Below are positions 1 to 14,900 of a stretch of DNA of 64,000 nt, one piece after another. The DNA comes from Viscum album (taxonomy: Eukaryota > Streptophyta > Magnoliopsida > Santalales > Viscaceae), in the NCBI GenBank assembly GCA_963277665.1, contig OY728143.1, forward strand, positions 535,342,394 to 535,406,393, read 5' to 3'. The translations under genes were made by a program, and so were the position numbers. Below the pieces are notes generated by a model. The model did no database searches and was not told where the DNA came from. It was given only the letters and a program-made list of their open reading frames with translations. Each line of letters begins with the position of its first letter. The stretch's first letter is position 1.

Positions 1-3000
1 TGGGAGGATAAATAAAATTAAAATTAATCGATTAAGAGTTATACCTCTTCATTGAAGAACATCTTTTCATTACACCTTAACACTAACAAGGATGGTGTTA
101 TGATCAATATTAACCTTCATGAATATAGAGAAGTATTTTAGGAAATGATTTTCCTTTGTATTGCATGAAATTAGAGTCTGATGAAGAGTGAAAATGAGAG
201 GCTATGTGGTGTTCTTTTATAACAGAGGGAGAGGACACAATTTTAACTTTTTAAAATATTAAAATCAATAAATATCTTAATCAAAAAAATGATTAAAATA
301 TCCAAGTATTATAATATTGGATAAAATTTGGTCCAAATATATCTAAAAACATTAATTTTATAAGTTGATGTTTTAATATTCCCATTATCCCTTATTTTAA
401 CACCAATATGTAAACCCATTTTATCCTAAACTGTGATAACAAATTTTTAGTGTTTTACTATTCATTACGACCAATATTAAATGAAGCCTCATTTCCAAAT
501 ATGTAGATTTTCATTTAAAATATGGAATTTATTTCATAAAATTCAATTTTAGTATTTTTCATAATTTAATATTAAGATAATCATTTTATATGAAATAAAA
601 AATTGATTTTTCAAAAAAATCATTTTTAATAATAAATTTGTTTTATAAAAAAATTTAGAATAATATTGATTACAATGATTTGAATTAAATTATTTTTAAT
701 ACACATAAACTAATAAAATTCTAAAATTGATTCAAAATAAAATAGGATATGTAAATACTTGAATTGACAATACAGTTTTCTATAAAATGGGAATTTGTCA
801 TTATTCACGGAAAAATTAATCTTCTCACAAACATCCCAAAATTTTCCTTCATAGTTTCTTGTTATAATAATATAAAAATGAAAAAATATTTATAAAATAA
901 AATTTATAAATTTTTTATATATTAATTGTAATATGTGTCAATAAAATGCAACAAAAACAATTTTTAAAGAAATCATATTTTTGAAACATAAAATGAATTT
1001 ACTAAATATCAAATAATATTTTTTCCATTAGTAAATATAGTTTTATTATATAAAACCATGATTTATATTTTTTATAATGTATTTATTATGATTCATAATT
1101 CTAATTTAATAGTATGGTTATAATTATATTCTATATAATTGTCCATTTGGAATCAGGATTACATGTAAAATAATGTGTCCACAAAATTAAATTTATTTAT
1201 GGAAAAATATATCATAAAATCTAACGGTGCTACACCTCCACTTGTCCAGGGGATAATGACTATTAATATGAAGCAATGGAAAACACATGGGATGCCTCAA
1301 CTATATGATAACCTATATTAAGTCACATACCTCCAAAAATTTATAGTATAACAAATAATTCAATAATTACATAAATATAACTACCAAAATGTTGAATAAA
1401 ATGAATTCATTAGAAACTGGTTATCTACAATAATTCCAAGTAGTTAAATTATAATTAAATGAAAATACAAAAGAATAATATGTCTATGTACAAAAAACTT
1501 ATGCTAGATGTAAAAGTATTTCACACATTAATGAATCTATGTATGATCCCCAACATCAATCATTACTACAAAGAACCACTATGAAATAACTCCATACTAA
1601 TTGGAACCACCACCAAATTATGTGTCATCTATATTAGAAAAACACATGTGAGAGATAATTTTCATATATAGTTGTATTTAAAAATATCTAGTATGATTCC
1701 TAAAAATAGAAAATATTGAAAAAATAAGATAGCTTCAAATCCAATATTGAATAAAAATATGAAAAAGATATTCATTAATAATTATATAATTAATATCCTA
1801 AAATAGTTGAAATTATATAGATTAGAAAAAATTCATATATTAAATGAACCCACATATTTCAATACATTATAATACCCATAACATATTCACATCCAACTTT
1901 CATAACATCCATGTCACCTATTTGGAACTGTTACAGAGGGTATGTTCTATTTTGAGGTATGCATATCAATAGAAAGGGTACCATCCCCTTTTAGGAAATG
2001 ATCCTAATTGAATAAAATGTATATAAATCAAAGGGGAACTAAATCCATAGATGATGGACCTTCCCTAGACACTTTAGTGGTTGTTTTATCTATCAATCAA
2101 ATGTGGTACATGTATAATTTTATAATGAATGGGGTGTTAACAACATCTCTGAAAAAGAAGTATCATACTTTGAAACCTCAGCGGGTGTTACGAGAAACAT
2201 TGACTGCATGGAGGAAAAAACCATGGTATGATATTTCATTATAAGTCTTTCATTGACCATTTGTATTCTATGAATGCCTCACCAAAACCCTATAATAATT
2301 TAAATATAGATCAGATAATATGACTACCTAAAACACATCACAGAGGGACTATGATGTAATAGAAGATCCAACTATCCTATTTTACAAGACAAGATATTTT
2401 TAATAGAATATTTTTTAACTCTATAATCACTAAAATAATATATTGATATAAGACAGAACATGTTATTTAAGGATACATGTTCTGTTATAATGTTGTTAAT
2501 ATCTAGAAAACCAACTTCATAAATAAAATTTCCCTATTTTTAAATATGTCATAAGTCATTCCAATCACTGCAACATCCATACCACAACTACAGCATAGAT
2601 ATTTTTCTATAATTGCCACCAAATCATTTTCATGAATCCATGACACCTTTTAAATCATCTAAAACAACCAACACATACAATATCATTCACAAACCCACAA
2701 CTTATGTCCCAATATCACATAATTTATCTATAATATACAATAATAAATTCCCCACTACTACTTTAATATCATCATCCAAACAATGATATGGTCAAATTAA
2801 CCTTCATTTTCTCTTTCTATCACATGTGTGAGTGGGGGAGGGGAAGAGAAAAGTGAGTCACTAGTGACAATGTATCCAATAACCTCATTATCCATTAATA
2901 TCCAATTTGAATCTAATAGACCATGTTTCTATAAATTATGTATTGTGTATAGGGGAGTGGGATGGTTTTTGTAGGTTTCTTGAAAACATTTTCATCATCT

Positions 3001-3617
3001 ATGATTTAAAAATTAAATTTTTTTTAACAATAAAGTATATTGGTTCAAAATATTAATGAAATGAAAATGGTTCATGAATAAAATATCACACTATCAATAA
3101 ATCCAAAGAATTTAAAATCCAATATTTAATGATGATTCACTTTTAATTTAATATTCTTTTGGTTGTTAACACATTGTATTCTATGCCTCTAAGACACAAC
3201 ATAGTCTCCGAATCATAAAAATACATTCCTAAATTACTCTTGTGTTTTTTATGAAAAATGAATCTAATACTCTTAATATATGATAATAGAGATTATTTTT
3301 GTCACTAAATTTGTTCAACTGATTAATTATTAATGAAATAAAATAATCCCAACCTAGGTTTAGAAACATAAAGGAAATTTATAAGACTCTAGAGGAATGA
3401 ATTTTATCATATGTAAAACTATAAATATAAATTATCCATCACATTGTTAATTTAGATGATACAATCATTTTATCTAATTATCATGTATATAGGAAAAAAT
3501 TAAAATATAAGAAATATTAAATATTTATTCACTATCCAATGATTAATAATTAAACAAACTGACTTCATGACCACATAATAAAATTTTAATAAGAAATATT
3601 TTGAATGGATTCAATTA
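1..3617 (-). repeat. Element A: probable 3' LTR (old gypsy, minus strand)
   Basis: No gene is visible in this AT-rich stretch. I infer an LTR from context. Immediately to its right, on the minus strand, lies the end of a chromodomain-type gypsy polyprotein (about 3618-3764), followed by a short purine-rich tract (minus strand of 3622-3630, AAGGAAAAT) where a polypurine tract would sit before a 3' LTR. A pyrimidine-rich block near 2830-2860 (minus strand) resembles the block before the TATA box of the LTR at 46795. The left edge was not resolved and may lie outside the window. Sequence decay is heavy. It could also include older unrelated repeat sequence. Confidence 0.35.
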
Positions 3618-3764
3618 AAAATATTTTCCTTAACATATTCATCACCAATAAGGAGTTATATCTTAAACAGAGCCCCATAGTTGATAATTTCATAATACTA
3701 AGATTTCACCTGATTCCCATGCTCCCATGAGCTCCCTAAAAGAATCTGAGGTTCCCAGGAGACT
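3618..3764 (-). pseudogene. Element A: chromodomain end of integrase, relic
   Basis: Read on the minus strand, this piece gives a broken peptide that lines up with the last residues of the polyprotein of element E (near 42940-43036): a short block containing GAWESGEI falls where E has ATWDLEDM, the conserved tryptophan motif of the chromodomain in chromovirus integrases. A stop codon follows two codons later and another about ten codons on. The matching upstream part of the same integrase lies at 33128-34711, so the 29-kb block between (element B with its own insertions) split this gene. It is non-functional. The alignment is by eye and short, so the assignment rests on the two halves fitting in order and orientation. 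Confidence 0.5.
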
Positions 3765-6700
3765 TGAAACAATAGAATTACATAACCATAAAGGATCTCA
3801 TTTTATATAATATATATATTTAAGTATATTAATTGAAATTTATTTTTTGATAAAAATATAATTCAATTCATATTTTAATATTTGATGGCATAACAAATTT
3901 AATTTTACTACATGAATATCTATTTGGATGTTTTTTCATCAACATATGCCTAGAATGCTTTTTTATAAGTTTTCCCTTTAGAAATAATCGTTAATAAATA
4001 ATTCAAAATGTATTATTTAAATATTTATCATTTAATTTATAATTATTTGTTATAATATTTATAATATATCATGTATTTACTATTAATTTGAATGAATATA
4101 TGATAATATCATTTGGAGGTAAAAATAGATATTTTTTTAGAGAATTGTATTCTAAATAAAAATCATAATCTCATTCCATGTTAATAAGTTAAAATAATAT
4201 TTAATTATGAATTATTAAAATAAAATTTATAAAATAATAATTCAAATATATGAATTTTATTAATTTTTATATAGTTAATATAAGCTCAATTTCTACTTGA
4301 AAAATGATTTTCATGAAAAACCTCTTTTCCATAAATTTTAAGGGATTATTTGAAAAATAAGTTATACCACTCTGGTGAATTTAATTTATGAAAATTGATT
4401 AAATATTTTTGAATTAAAACTTATTAAATAGGTAATAAATAAATTTTCATTCATGGTTATAATGAATATTAAAATATTAAATAAAATTTGTCAGGGTTAA
4501 GATAAATATGGGTTTAGTATGGGGTTTATCAAAAAAGATAAGTGTTAAAATGACATTTACATTTTATGAAACCCAATTTATTGCATGTATTTTATATTTA
4601 TCTTATAACTTTACAGTAAAATCCATTTTGGATCCAAGTTTCCACAAATTTTACTTGATATTATTTTAACACTTTGGAAAATAATAAGTGTGACACTCAC
4701 CCCAATTTTAAAATAGAACTTCCTCCATCACTTAACCACACCTCCTAAGAAATTTATCACAACTAAACCTACAAAAAATAACTACTTATTATCCTTATAC
4801 ATTTTACATATATATTTTTCTTCCCAAAGACCCATCTATTGAGATCTTAGAAAGAAATCCAAATTTGGTTTTTCTAAGGCAAAAATAATCAACTTCCCCA
4901 AACTCTTTATTTTTTTACATCTTCTTCTATCGCCATGAATTAGGTCTTAAAAATTACAATAAAATACATAAGTATCTATACTATAATGCGATGTTATTAT
5001 TTTTATGTTATAATATCTATTCATCTCTTTCTACATCAAATGGGAAACAAAACCTTCACTCTTTTATAAGGCGGGGTAATGCCTCATGAATCCGTGTAAT
5101 TTTGTTTCAATCATCGACTCAAATATATAGTCATAATTATGAAAATGACGAATATATAGGATACTTATGAAATAATATTGATTCTATAAACATAATATAC
5201 CATCCAATTTAATACCCACTCTCCCATGAGGGAAATAGAAACAATATTAATGCATATGTACATCCAATTATCTCTATCACACAGTGTGAATCATTTACTA
5301 TGTAAAAGTTTCAGTACTGATTCTAGACATATATATAACAAATAATTATTAAATACATAACATTAAATTAATTATGAAGATGATGTAACTTTATCTGATA
5401 CACATCAATCAGAACTTATGTAAAAAAATAAGCTTGAAGAAATGGAGTAATTATAACCCAAAGCAATTTTAATAATAAAATATTATTATTGAATTGGTGA
5501 TAAGATGTTATAAGAGGATCATATATGATATTATAAAAAAAATTGTTTATGGAATAAATTAATGAAAATTTTAATAGTATTAAACATGAGGTTATATTTG
5601 GATCAACTAAAGGGATGTGGGAGGGAAGCGTTTTCATCTAAATTTCCATTACATTGACTTATATTTGATATATTTCACCCATTAACATTCATGTGGAATA
5701 TATACTAACCCTTTAATATATTTAATTTGAATAAATATTTATTTTTTATGATTAATATTTTAGTTAGTGTTTATTCTTTCTAGGGGTAACAATTTATGTG
5801 CTACCAAAGAGGTACAGATTTAGTTTACAATCTAATTTTTTGGGATTTCCCTAATTTGTTTTGTAGGACCCTTATATTTCATCACTCTTAAAATTTATTA
5901 AAATATTTATTATATTTATATTTCAGTATTTTCTACTTTTTATTCAAAATTTTACACAATTTTGAAGTCTAATCCAGAAAAAAATGTTTAAAATAATAAT
6001 TTATATTTATTTCTCTTTTAATCAGATATATGTTCTTTCTAGTCAATATTTTTCAATACTATTTTCTAATAGTCAGTTATATTATGAAAATGATTTATTA
6101 ATAAAATTTTATGTTATCCTTGACTATTAATTTTTTTTAAATGAATCTTTTTAATGTTTTTTTGAAATTTTATTTTTTAATTTCATTATTCAAAGTCAAA
6201 AGGAATGTTTTTAATGTGTATGAAATTAATGGACTTCCCCACTACCATAGCTATTTTATGATATTTAGATTTTTATAAATGATTTCAACTATTTAAAAAA
6301 TAAAAAACAGTATAGAAATATTTTTTTGACAATTCACTTACATTTCATTTTTTGCCTAATAGGCATGATTTTATTTGAAAATATATATTTCTGATGAACT
6401 GGTTGTCTCGTTTTATCTATTATTAATTATGTGGTTGACAAATTAATTTTTAAACATTCAATTTCATTATCATAAGACATTACATTTACCTTAAATATAT
6501 GTATAATTTTTACCATGATTATTATTATTTCTTAAACCATACTCCATTTTTACAAATGGGGTTTTATTATCAAAGTTATTTAATTGACTACGGAAAATCT
6601 TGATAAATTCATATTGTTTACTCAATATGGATATTTATTGATAAGGAATATTTTATATGAATTAAATAAATCATTCAATATATGATTTATGAATTTTATA

Positions 6701-7274
6701 TACATTGATGGGTGGGTCCTATTTATAACCACCCATCAATGAATCAATAAGTTACAAGAGACTAGTTGGCCAAATTAAGGGGGGGTTCTAGTGTATACCT
6801 ACCCATAAATTAAACTTTCTTGGAAAAAATCATTAATTGTGTAGATATCATGATATTGTAGATCATGACACTGACTATTTATAACATCCATTTTTGAGAA
6901 TTTTATTATTATTATCCAAGAGATTATTGCATTGAAATTATCAAAATATAAATTTCATACTGAAGATACAGAATAAATGGAACATATTTTTGGTTATTTA
7001 CATTTACTTATTGATTATAGATTATTTATTTAAGGTATCTTCTAATGTACAGAAATTCCAATGAGAATTTGACATCACCTTAATTTTTCTTTATTTACCT
7101 AGTATCTGAAGAAGAATTCTTTGAAAGTGTTCTATAATTATAAATGTTTTCTATTATTAGTTTTTATATTTTATTTCTAATGTAAAAAATTATATATAAC
7201 ATATATATAGTTCATCAGGACTACTAATCTGATCAATCCTCTATAATGTGACCCTGTTCATCATATTCCATTAT
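3765..7274 (+). repeat. Element B: 5' LTR, left portion
   Basis: This is the main part of B's 5' LTR. It matches the 3' LTR at 29775-33127 along its length, with many substitutions and indels, so the insertion is old. The left edge (TGAAAC at 3765) is placed by comparison with the clearer start of the 3' LTR (TGTAAAAC at 29775) and may be off by tens of bases. The LTR stops at 7274, where element C begins, and resumes at 16635. No open frame here looks coding. Confidence 0.6.
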
Positions 7275-10146
7275 TATAATGACCCAATCCTGATATACAT
7301 GGATGTTGCCTTACTTTTGTGGAATATTTAAAACATTACACAAAAAGATAACCCAAGACCATATTAGTTTAGTGTATTCAGAAAACTAGAATACTTTATT
7401 CTAATTTGGTAAATGATCTTAAACATCTCCCATAAAGATATTCCCACTTAGTTTTTCTACCTAAAACATTTCTCTATATCCAGGGGAAAGAAAATATATG
7501 AAAACGGTGAACTCAAATAACTAGTAAGGGTAAATGAGGAAAATATTACAAAAAAGATGAACATGTGAATTTAATAACATGAACATATCATTTTAAAATC
7601 ATACCATGTATAACATATATCAAAATATAGAGTCGTGGAATAACTCTTGGTAGTTCATAAGGTATAAATCATAAGAAAACATAAGCCATGAGAAAATAAC
7701 ATTAGAATAAAGCATAGAACTGTGGAAAACAGATAAGTATAGAAAATAATTTCCATATTATCCAGGGCTCATTTTCAATATAATCATAGTGGAAATTTCA
7801 TTTACTAAATTGAGTTCACCCCTAATTCTAGCCATGTATTACTAAATCAGGTTTTCATATTCTTCTTGTCCTATATTATTTAATCAAGATCATTTCTTTT
7901 TCTATCCATGTATATCTCATGATATACATGGATTACCAATGCATTGGAAAGAGATATATGTCCCACACATCTCATAATCATATCATTCTTACGTGTTACA
8001 AAAAAATATAATCTATTCCTCCTAGAATAACCCAATGAATAAAATGGGTTTCTTAAAAACATTCATTAATAACATATTCTACCTAAAGAGAATGGATTAC
8101 ATAAATAAGATAAATATAATCAAATGATATAAATATTATGGGTAATATACTTGAAACATAACCCTATTAAATAATTCTATTATAGATAAAAATAATTTTT
8201 ATAGAACCCTTGAAATTAATTATCAAAAATTATATTTATTTTTATAATTTTTAAAAACATTTATTTCTTGTCTCTATTACTAAAATAATTACAACATTTT
8301 TTGTGTAATTATTTAATATACATATGTGTTGAATAAAAAAATAAAAAAAAGATAATATGTAAAATATAAATCCTATAGGTTTAAAAATAATTCCCATAAT
8401 AGAATATATCTTCTGGAATATCCCACATTAAAAATGTTATATTTATTAAAACGTGAATGTGACATATTTAACATCACATTAAATAAAACATTATAAGTTT
8501 CATAATCTAGTCCACAAGGCTCCAAATGGTTAATAACACAATCAATGGATTATTATAGTAAATATATACTTGAACAATAATATTTTCTCATATTTTTTTG
8601 TCTTCTAATGTGTATTTATGTTTTTAATAATATTTATTTTATTGATTTTTCATTAATTACATATTTTGTGCATCCTAAATGTATAAGCCTGTAAAGTTAT
8701 AATTTATTTTATAAAAATTACGAATAAATTATAAGGCTAAATAATAAAAATAGATTTCAAATGGGTATTTATAGTCAAATTTAGATTTTGTAAAACCTTA
8801 AATTAAAAATAATATATTAATTAAAATTAGGGAACGAAATTTTTAAATTTTACTTAAATCAAATATCAAAAATTGTCTAATCTCATCCAAGTGTCTTCAA
8901 AAGATAGAAGTTCACCCAAAATATGATTTAAATCAAAGAAAACTCATCTACTGATATTAGGATAAGTGTTAGGGTAATTTTAAAATATTATTTTTACCTT
9001 AAATTACCCAATTAAACCTTTTACAGTATTTAAAAAAATTATTGAAGATACTATTCATAAAACCCAAAGAAATAAAAGAAAATTATTCACATAGTCTGGA
9101 CCAAATGATTCTAAAAATTTTATCTATTTTTAAAAATTCATAACACAAAATTTTCATTAATTAATTTAAATATAATCCAATTTTCAAAATTAGAAAACAG
9201 GTTTTAAACGTTAAGACATTACAAATGAATGAAATGTTTTTATATCAAAATTCATGGTAAAATTAATGCCAATGAACAAAATTATATTAAATGTAAAAAT
9301 ATAATCTCTTTATATTTTAAAACCATTAAAAAAGATAACATAACAATATAAATTATTTTGATGAAAATTTTTATTTTCAATTAAAATTTAGTATATTTTT
9401 ACTCTTTAACAAAACATGAAACATATCAAAATATTTTGAAAACTTCAACAAAGGAAACATTTTATACCCCACATCCAAAGAAGAATTTTATTTTGTTATA
9501 TAGAATATAAAAATGTCTTAAAAACATTTTTTTAAATTGATACTCAAATCAGAATGCTGAAAAACATTATTTTTAAAAAAATAATTCATTAATCTGAAAA
9601 AATTGATTTAATTCCTATAAAATATTTACAAAAAAAATAAGATGAATTTTTAACATTTTATTGAAAATATTTAATATATATTTCGTTAATAAAATCCAAA
9701 AAGTTTGATTTTATTATTTTATAAACTCACTTATTTTCATTTAATTAGTTATTCAAAAAAAGACTTTTATTTAAAAACGGTTAAATTTATATTTATAACA
9801 AATTTCTCACCAAATAATTAATTATATATCTATGTGTGTGTGTGTAAATTTTATTTTAATAACTTATTTAATACTGTTCAAATCTGCCATTACAATGGCT
9901 ACATTATAATTTAATAGAATAATATTTAGTTTTCCACTTAAACATTGTATTTTATTAAATAAATTCGATAAAAAACATGAAATTGTGTGTAACACATGTC
10001 AATAATTATATTGTGTATACCATAAGATTATCTGGCATTGCATGTAGAACAAGGTTAACCTGGTGTATCATAAAACACAAGACATCAAAAAACAAAAATA
10101 AAAAATTAAATAAATAACTATCTCTTAAAAATATCAGATTGTTACA
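7275..10146 (-). repeat. Element C: 3' LTR, shortened by internal deletion
   Basis: The LTR starts (minus strand) with TGTAAC at 10146 and ends TTATA at 7275. It aligns with the partner LTR at 11950-16634: 7300-8225 matches about 11980-12905 and 8226-10146 matches about 14731-16634. The middle 1.8 kb of the partner, which includes the TATA box and presumed transcription start, is absent here. The deletion joint is near 8226 by eye. Confidence 0.75.
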
Positions 10147-11949
10147 TTCTATACCCCTAAAAATTAATTTCACCCTCGAAATTCACTTGAGATGTAAAAA
10201 ATTTAATACTTGATGTTTTTTTATAGAAACTTTCATCCTAGAAAATAAGACTAAAACTTACTTTTGAAATGTAAACGTTGGAAAATAGTAGTTACAAAGA
10301 GTACATTATTACTACGTCTATTTATATAAGATCGTAGGTGAATATTAAGAATGGAAGAAAATAATAAATAATTGTAGATATTGATAGAGATAACAAATCA
10401 CAGGAAAGTTAGTGATCTGGTGAAGTTAACAATCACAAAAAAAACTTAGTAAGTATTAAAGAGGTCATTGATATCATAAAAAATGATGATAATAAGACAC
10501 CATTATAAATAATAATCCCTTTTCATAATGTTGAAGAATTTTCATGAGATGATATACTCATATGATTTCGGTACAATCTCACCATGGGTTGTCCAATTAA
10601 TTTCTTTCACTTCATCTCTTATTCATAGAAATGAAGTTGAATTTTTTTATTCCTAGAGTATTGTCATATCATATGTTCCAGAAATATAAGGATAGGTTAT
10701 TACATCTATCCATATCACAATAATGGGTTATCATAAGTTATCAAATATGCATAAGTCCGCCTATTGTGAGATAATACTTTATTCTAAAAAACCTAATCCT
10801 ACGTTTTACATAAACGTTTCCAAAAATTGATAACCTTAAAATCCTTATGAAATATAAAAATCCCTAACTTTTGAAAAAAGTTCTCTAACTCACCTTAACA
10901 TTTATCCAACATATATCATACGGTATATCTTGTTGGTCACATTCCATACATGTGATATATTCTTATTGAAAACATGAATGTTTTCATATTCCAAAGTGTA
11001 TTGGATATACTTATTAATTCATAAAAAAAGTTATACTTCATCCATGATAGCATAATCCACTTTACTACAAATCCAATTTATTTCCCAAGAAACTAGTATA
11101 ATTCAATTTACTTATTCTTATCCAACATATATTTATCCAAACATCATTATCATATCATAAGGAAAGAAATATGGGTTATCTTTCCCTTAATCATGTGTTA
11201 TCCAAATATATCACCCTACCCTAAAATCACTTTTCTAGGTCAGTAGAACTGTTAAACACATCCTTTGCAATCCATAAGGAAAAACTTATACAAAAAACGC
11301 ATATATATTTCCTAATTTGTATAAAATAGTCTTTGAATTCAGAAACATATAAACCTAAATCTTACAACATTATTTTTAAAAAATTTATCAGGATGCATAA
11401 TCGTATTATTTCCAAAACAATAAACCATGTCTTAATGTTTATCAACCTTAGTCTAACCAATATTAGTATGTATAATGTAAATAATAATTCTAGAAAATCA
11501 CATACTTTCACATTTCATTTAAATTCACTTTATTATCAGTTGTATAACCAATACTCAAACCATATTTATGATTTTATTCATGATATTTTGATATTGAAAA
11601 TTTATTTTACTAATTATAATACTTTCCACATCTAAAAGATTCAATGTTTACCATGTTCTATCTAGTTCTAACTATTGACTAAGACCAGAAAGAAAACATT
11701 GTGAAACAATTATTATATATTAAAATAACATAATCAATATAGATTACATATAATATTTCAATTTAGGAAATATAAAGTTTAATCAAAGGTTATTCATGAT
11801 CATTACCAAAATAGTAGTAATATAACCTTTAATTAGACTTATCCTTAGGATATCCCTAGACAAATTCTCCAAAATATCTGTAGGGATCTCAATAAAGATT
11901 TCTCAACCTAGTTTACAAAGGATAACTAAACATTCACTTAGATACCAAC
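10147..11949 (-). other. Element C: interior, no coding motif seen
   Basis: This is 1.8 kb between the two LTRs. At its right end is the primer binding site and at its left end a polypurine tract. The minus strand just before the tract (10160-10190) has a GTGAATTTCGAGGGTGA stretch almost identical to the sequence after the gag-pol stop codon of element E (43039-43060), so the 3' untranslated leader of the family is preserved while the polyprotein is gone. A 100-codon frame at 11333-11635 on the plus strand is low-complexity and has no recognisable motif. The segment is AT-rich with no other structure that I can support. Confidence 0.6.
11935..11947 (-). other. Element C: primer binding site (tRNA-Met type)
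   Basis: The minus strand reads TGGTATCTAAGTG two bases after the LTR end, close to the TGGTATCAGAG complement of the 3' end of initiator tRNA-Met used by many plant gypsy elements. Element E has the same two-base spacing. Confidence 0.7.
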
Positions 11950-14900
11950 TATAACAACCCTATATTAACATACATGGAAATTTAATTACTTTTTTTGTAT
12001 ACATAATAAATTACATAAAAATGCATCCAAAGACCTAATTAGTTTAGTTCCTTTGGAAATTTGAAACACATTCTTCAAATTTTGTGAAGGACCGTCAAAA
12101 TATCCCATAAAGATCTTCCCCTTTAGTTTTACTTCCAAAAACCATTCTTTATATCTTGTGGAAAAGAAAACATATGAAAATAGTGATCTTAGATGCTCAG
12201 TAAGGGTAAACAGGGAAAATATTAAACAAAACATGAACATAATAATGTAATGACATGGAAATTTCTTTTTAAAATCATATCATGTAAAACATATATCAAA
12301 ATCATGAGCCACAGAATAAATCATGGCATTTAATAATGATAATCATAAAGGAACCTGATCTAAGCTAAAAAAACATTGACATAAAACATTGTATTATGGA
12401 AAAGACATAAAAATAAAAAATCGTTTACATATTATATAAGGCTCATTTCAAAGACCATTTTAGTGGACAACGTCTTTTGCAGAACAAAATTCACTTTACA
12501 TTCCATCATCGTATTACTGAACCAGTTTTAAATACCATTCAAGACCTATATTAGTTAATTCAGATCATTTCTCATTTCATAACTATCGATATCAGGAGAT
12601 ATAAAACTTTAACCAATGCATTAGAGAGAGATATAGGTCCCACACATCTCATAATGAAATCATTATTACATGTGCCACATAAACATAATTCATCCATCAT
12701 ATCATTACCCAAGTAATAAAATGGTATTCTTAAACATAATTAAATCATAAAATAAACAATGTAAAAAAAATCCATTTCATAAATATCATATACATAATAA
12801 TCCCATATGATTAATATGGATACTATACTTGAAACACAACCTTATTAAATATTTCTATCTTAGAGAGATAATGATTTTTATAGAACACATGAAATTAATT
12901 ATTAATGAAAATATCCTTTCCTTATAGAAATTTGTTTTTCTTAAAATACCTTGAATTTTAAAATAAAATAATTTATTTGATGATAACATTGAAATATTTT
13001 AAATGAAAATTCATGGATGATGCATTTTGATAATATAAAAATATGTTCACATTGTATAAGCTAAAATAAAACCTTATTCACATACATTAGTAGGATAATT
13101 CAAAAACTACTTTGTATCAAAAGGAAAAAAATAATTTCAAACCACTTAAATAAAAATTCACCAAATGGAAAAAATGAAATTAAATAATTATATAATAATA
13201 GAAAGAATATTTTGGAATTCATATTTATGAAACATGTACATGGATGTTAAATATACCCCAATAAATACTAATGTATAAAAAATCTTAGATAATAATGAGA
13301 TTGCGAAATTATCCCTTACATTGGGATTAATATCCTCAGAACATCCTGTATAAGGTTCTAAATAATTTCATTAACATATTCCAAAATTTTATTCATTTTT
13401 ATGATATAATAAGTGATCATATTATTACCTATTTGTTAGTAACATTATTACTCATCCATCAGGTATTAACAACTTTATTTTCTTACATATGTATTATCAG
13501 ATAAGTTCATGTTCCTCTTATTAGGTTATAGTTATATCATTTACATAATTATATTGGTATAATATATATCATATTTATTCATTATAATCACTTATATAAT
13601 AATTATTTAATGATGTCTTGTAGAATGAATCACATTGCATCGTAGAGATAGTTGGACGTACGTACACAAAAGCGATGATATATTTCCAAAAATCGTATAA
13701 TGGAATTGAATTGTATGATATATATAATATTTAAGAATTGATATCTTGTAATAAAATCATATATATTTATTCTTTCAATCTTGACACCAATACAAATAAC
13801 TTGGTGACGAAAATAAGATTATGTCATGGCGTGGAGACGGTAAGTCATACGTACACATGTGAGGTGATTTTATTTTTCAAATGATTGATAGATGGTTTAT
13901 TAAGGTTTTTCCATAACCACAAAAACATCTCAAAATATAACTGATATTAAATTTATTACATAATAATGGAAACAACTAATATAGAGGAAGTAGAAGAAGG
14001 AATAATTTTGAGTGAATCGGTAGAGGAGAGAACTTCCTCTTTAGCGAGCTCGCTCTAGATATCCTCTTAATGGCACTAGAGAATGTATTTATAGAGGAAT
14101 AGAACCTATATAATGTCACTAGGGATGTTGTAAAAGGAAATGGGCCAAATATGGAAAATCTTGAAGGCACAATGTCAAGTGAAGAAATGTGGTATGAGAT
14201 GCCCTTTTGTAATTTAGTTGAGGGGAACCTAGGGAATCTACAAAAAATACATGTTTATAAAAAAATAAAATCTCATCCAAAAACCTCCAAAATGTCATAT
14301 ATTAAAATATTAGATGATATCGGGCATAATCTAAAAAAATGACTTTAGACAAGTTTTTTAAAAATTTATACCTTATAATTTTAATAAACACTTAGTTATT
14401 CTATTTTAATTTTAACTAGGGTAAAAAGGTATTCAACATAAAAAGGGTGAAATTTTTATTTATTTTATTTTGATTAGAACATAAATTAATAATTAAGAAC
14501 AATTTATTCCATTTAATAATTATTTTAAATTTCTTTAAATATTTAATTTTTTTAATTCATTTAATAAAACTTTATTTTGGAACAATATCAATAGTGTCAG
14601 TTTGGACACTATTCATTTCATGGATTTTTAAAAATATCAGTATGAGATGTTAACCTCTAAAAAATATTTTATTATATCCATAATTGGTAAATTTCATCTA
14701 TAAAATTAATTGGATATATTAATAATCCCAAATTATATTTATTGTAAATATTTTTATTAACGTCTATTGGTTATCTCCATTAAAATAATAATTACAACAT
14801 CAGTTTTGTGTAATTATTTAGAATAATTATTTTTTGAATAAAAATTAAAAAAAAATAAGATGACAAAGTTAAATACTATATATTTCATAATAATTCTCAC

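Noticed and set aside
1868..1880. TATAATACCCAT as the left end of element A's LTR
   Set aside because: It resembles an LTR end, but an LTR of 1.75 kb would be too short to hold the downstream blocks seen in related LTRs, so the edge was left open.
2008..2244. A 78-codon plus-strand frame near the left end
   Set aside because: No recognisable domain, and it lies in sequence that is best read as an old LTR in the opposite orientation.
9833..9844. Short TG dinucleotide run
   Set aside because: Only about six units; not informative on its own.
11333..11635. A 100-codon plus-strand frame in the interior of element C
   Set aside because: AT-rich codons (Asn, Ile, Tyr), opposite strand to the element, no recognisable domain.
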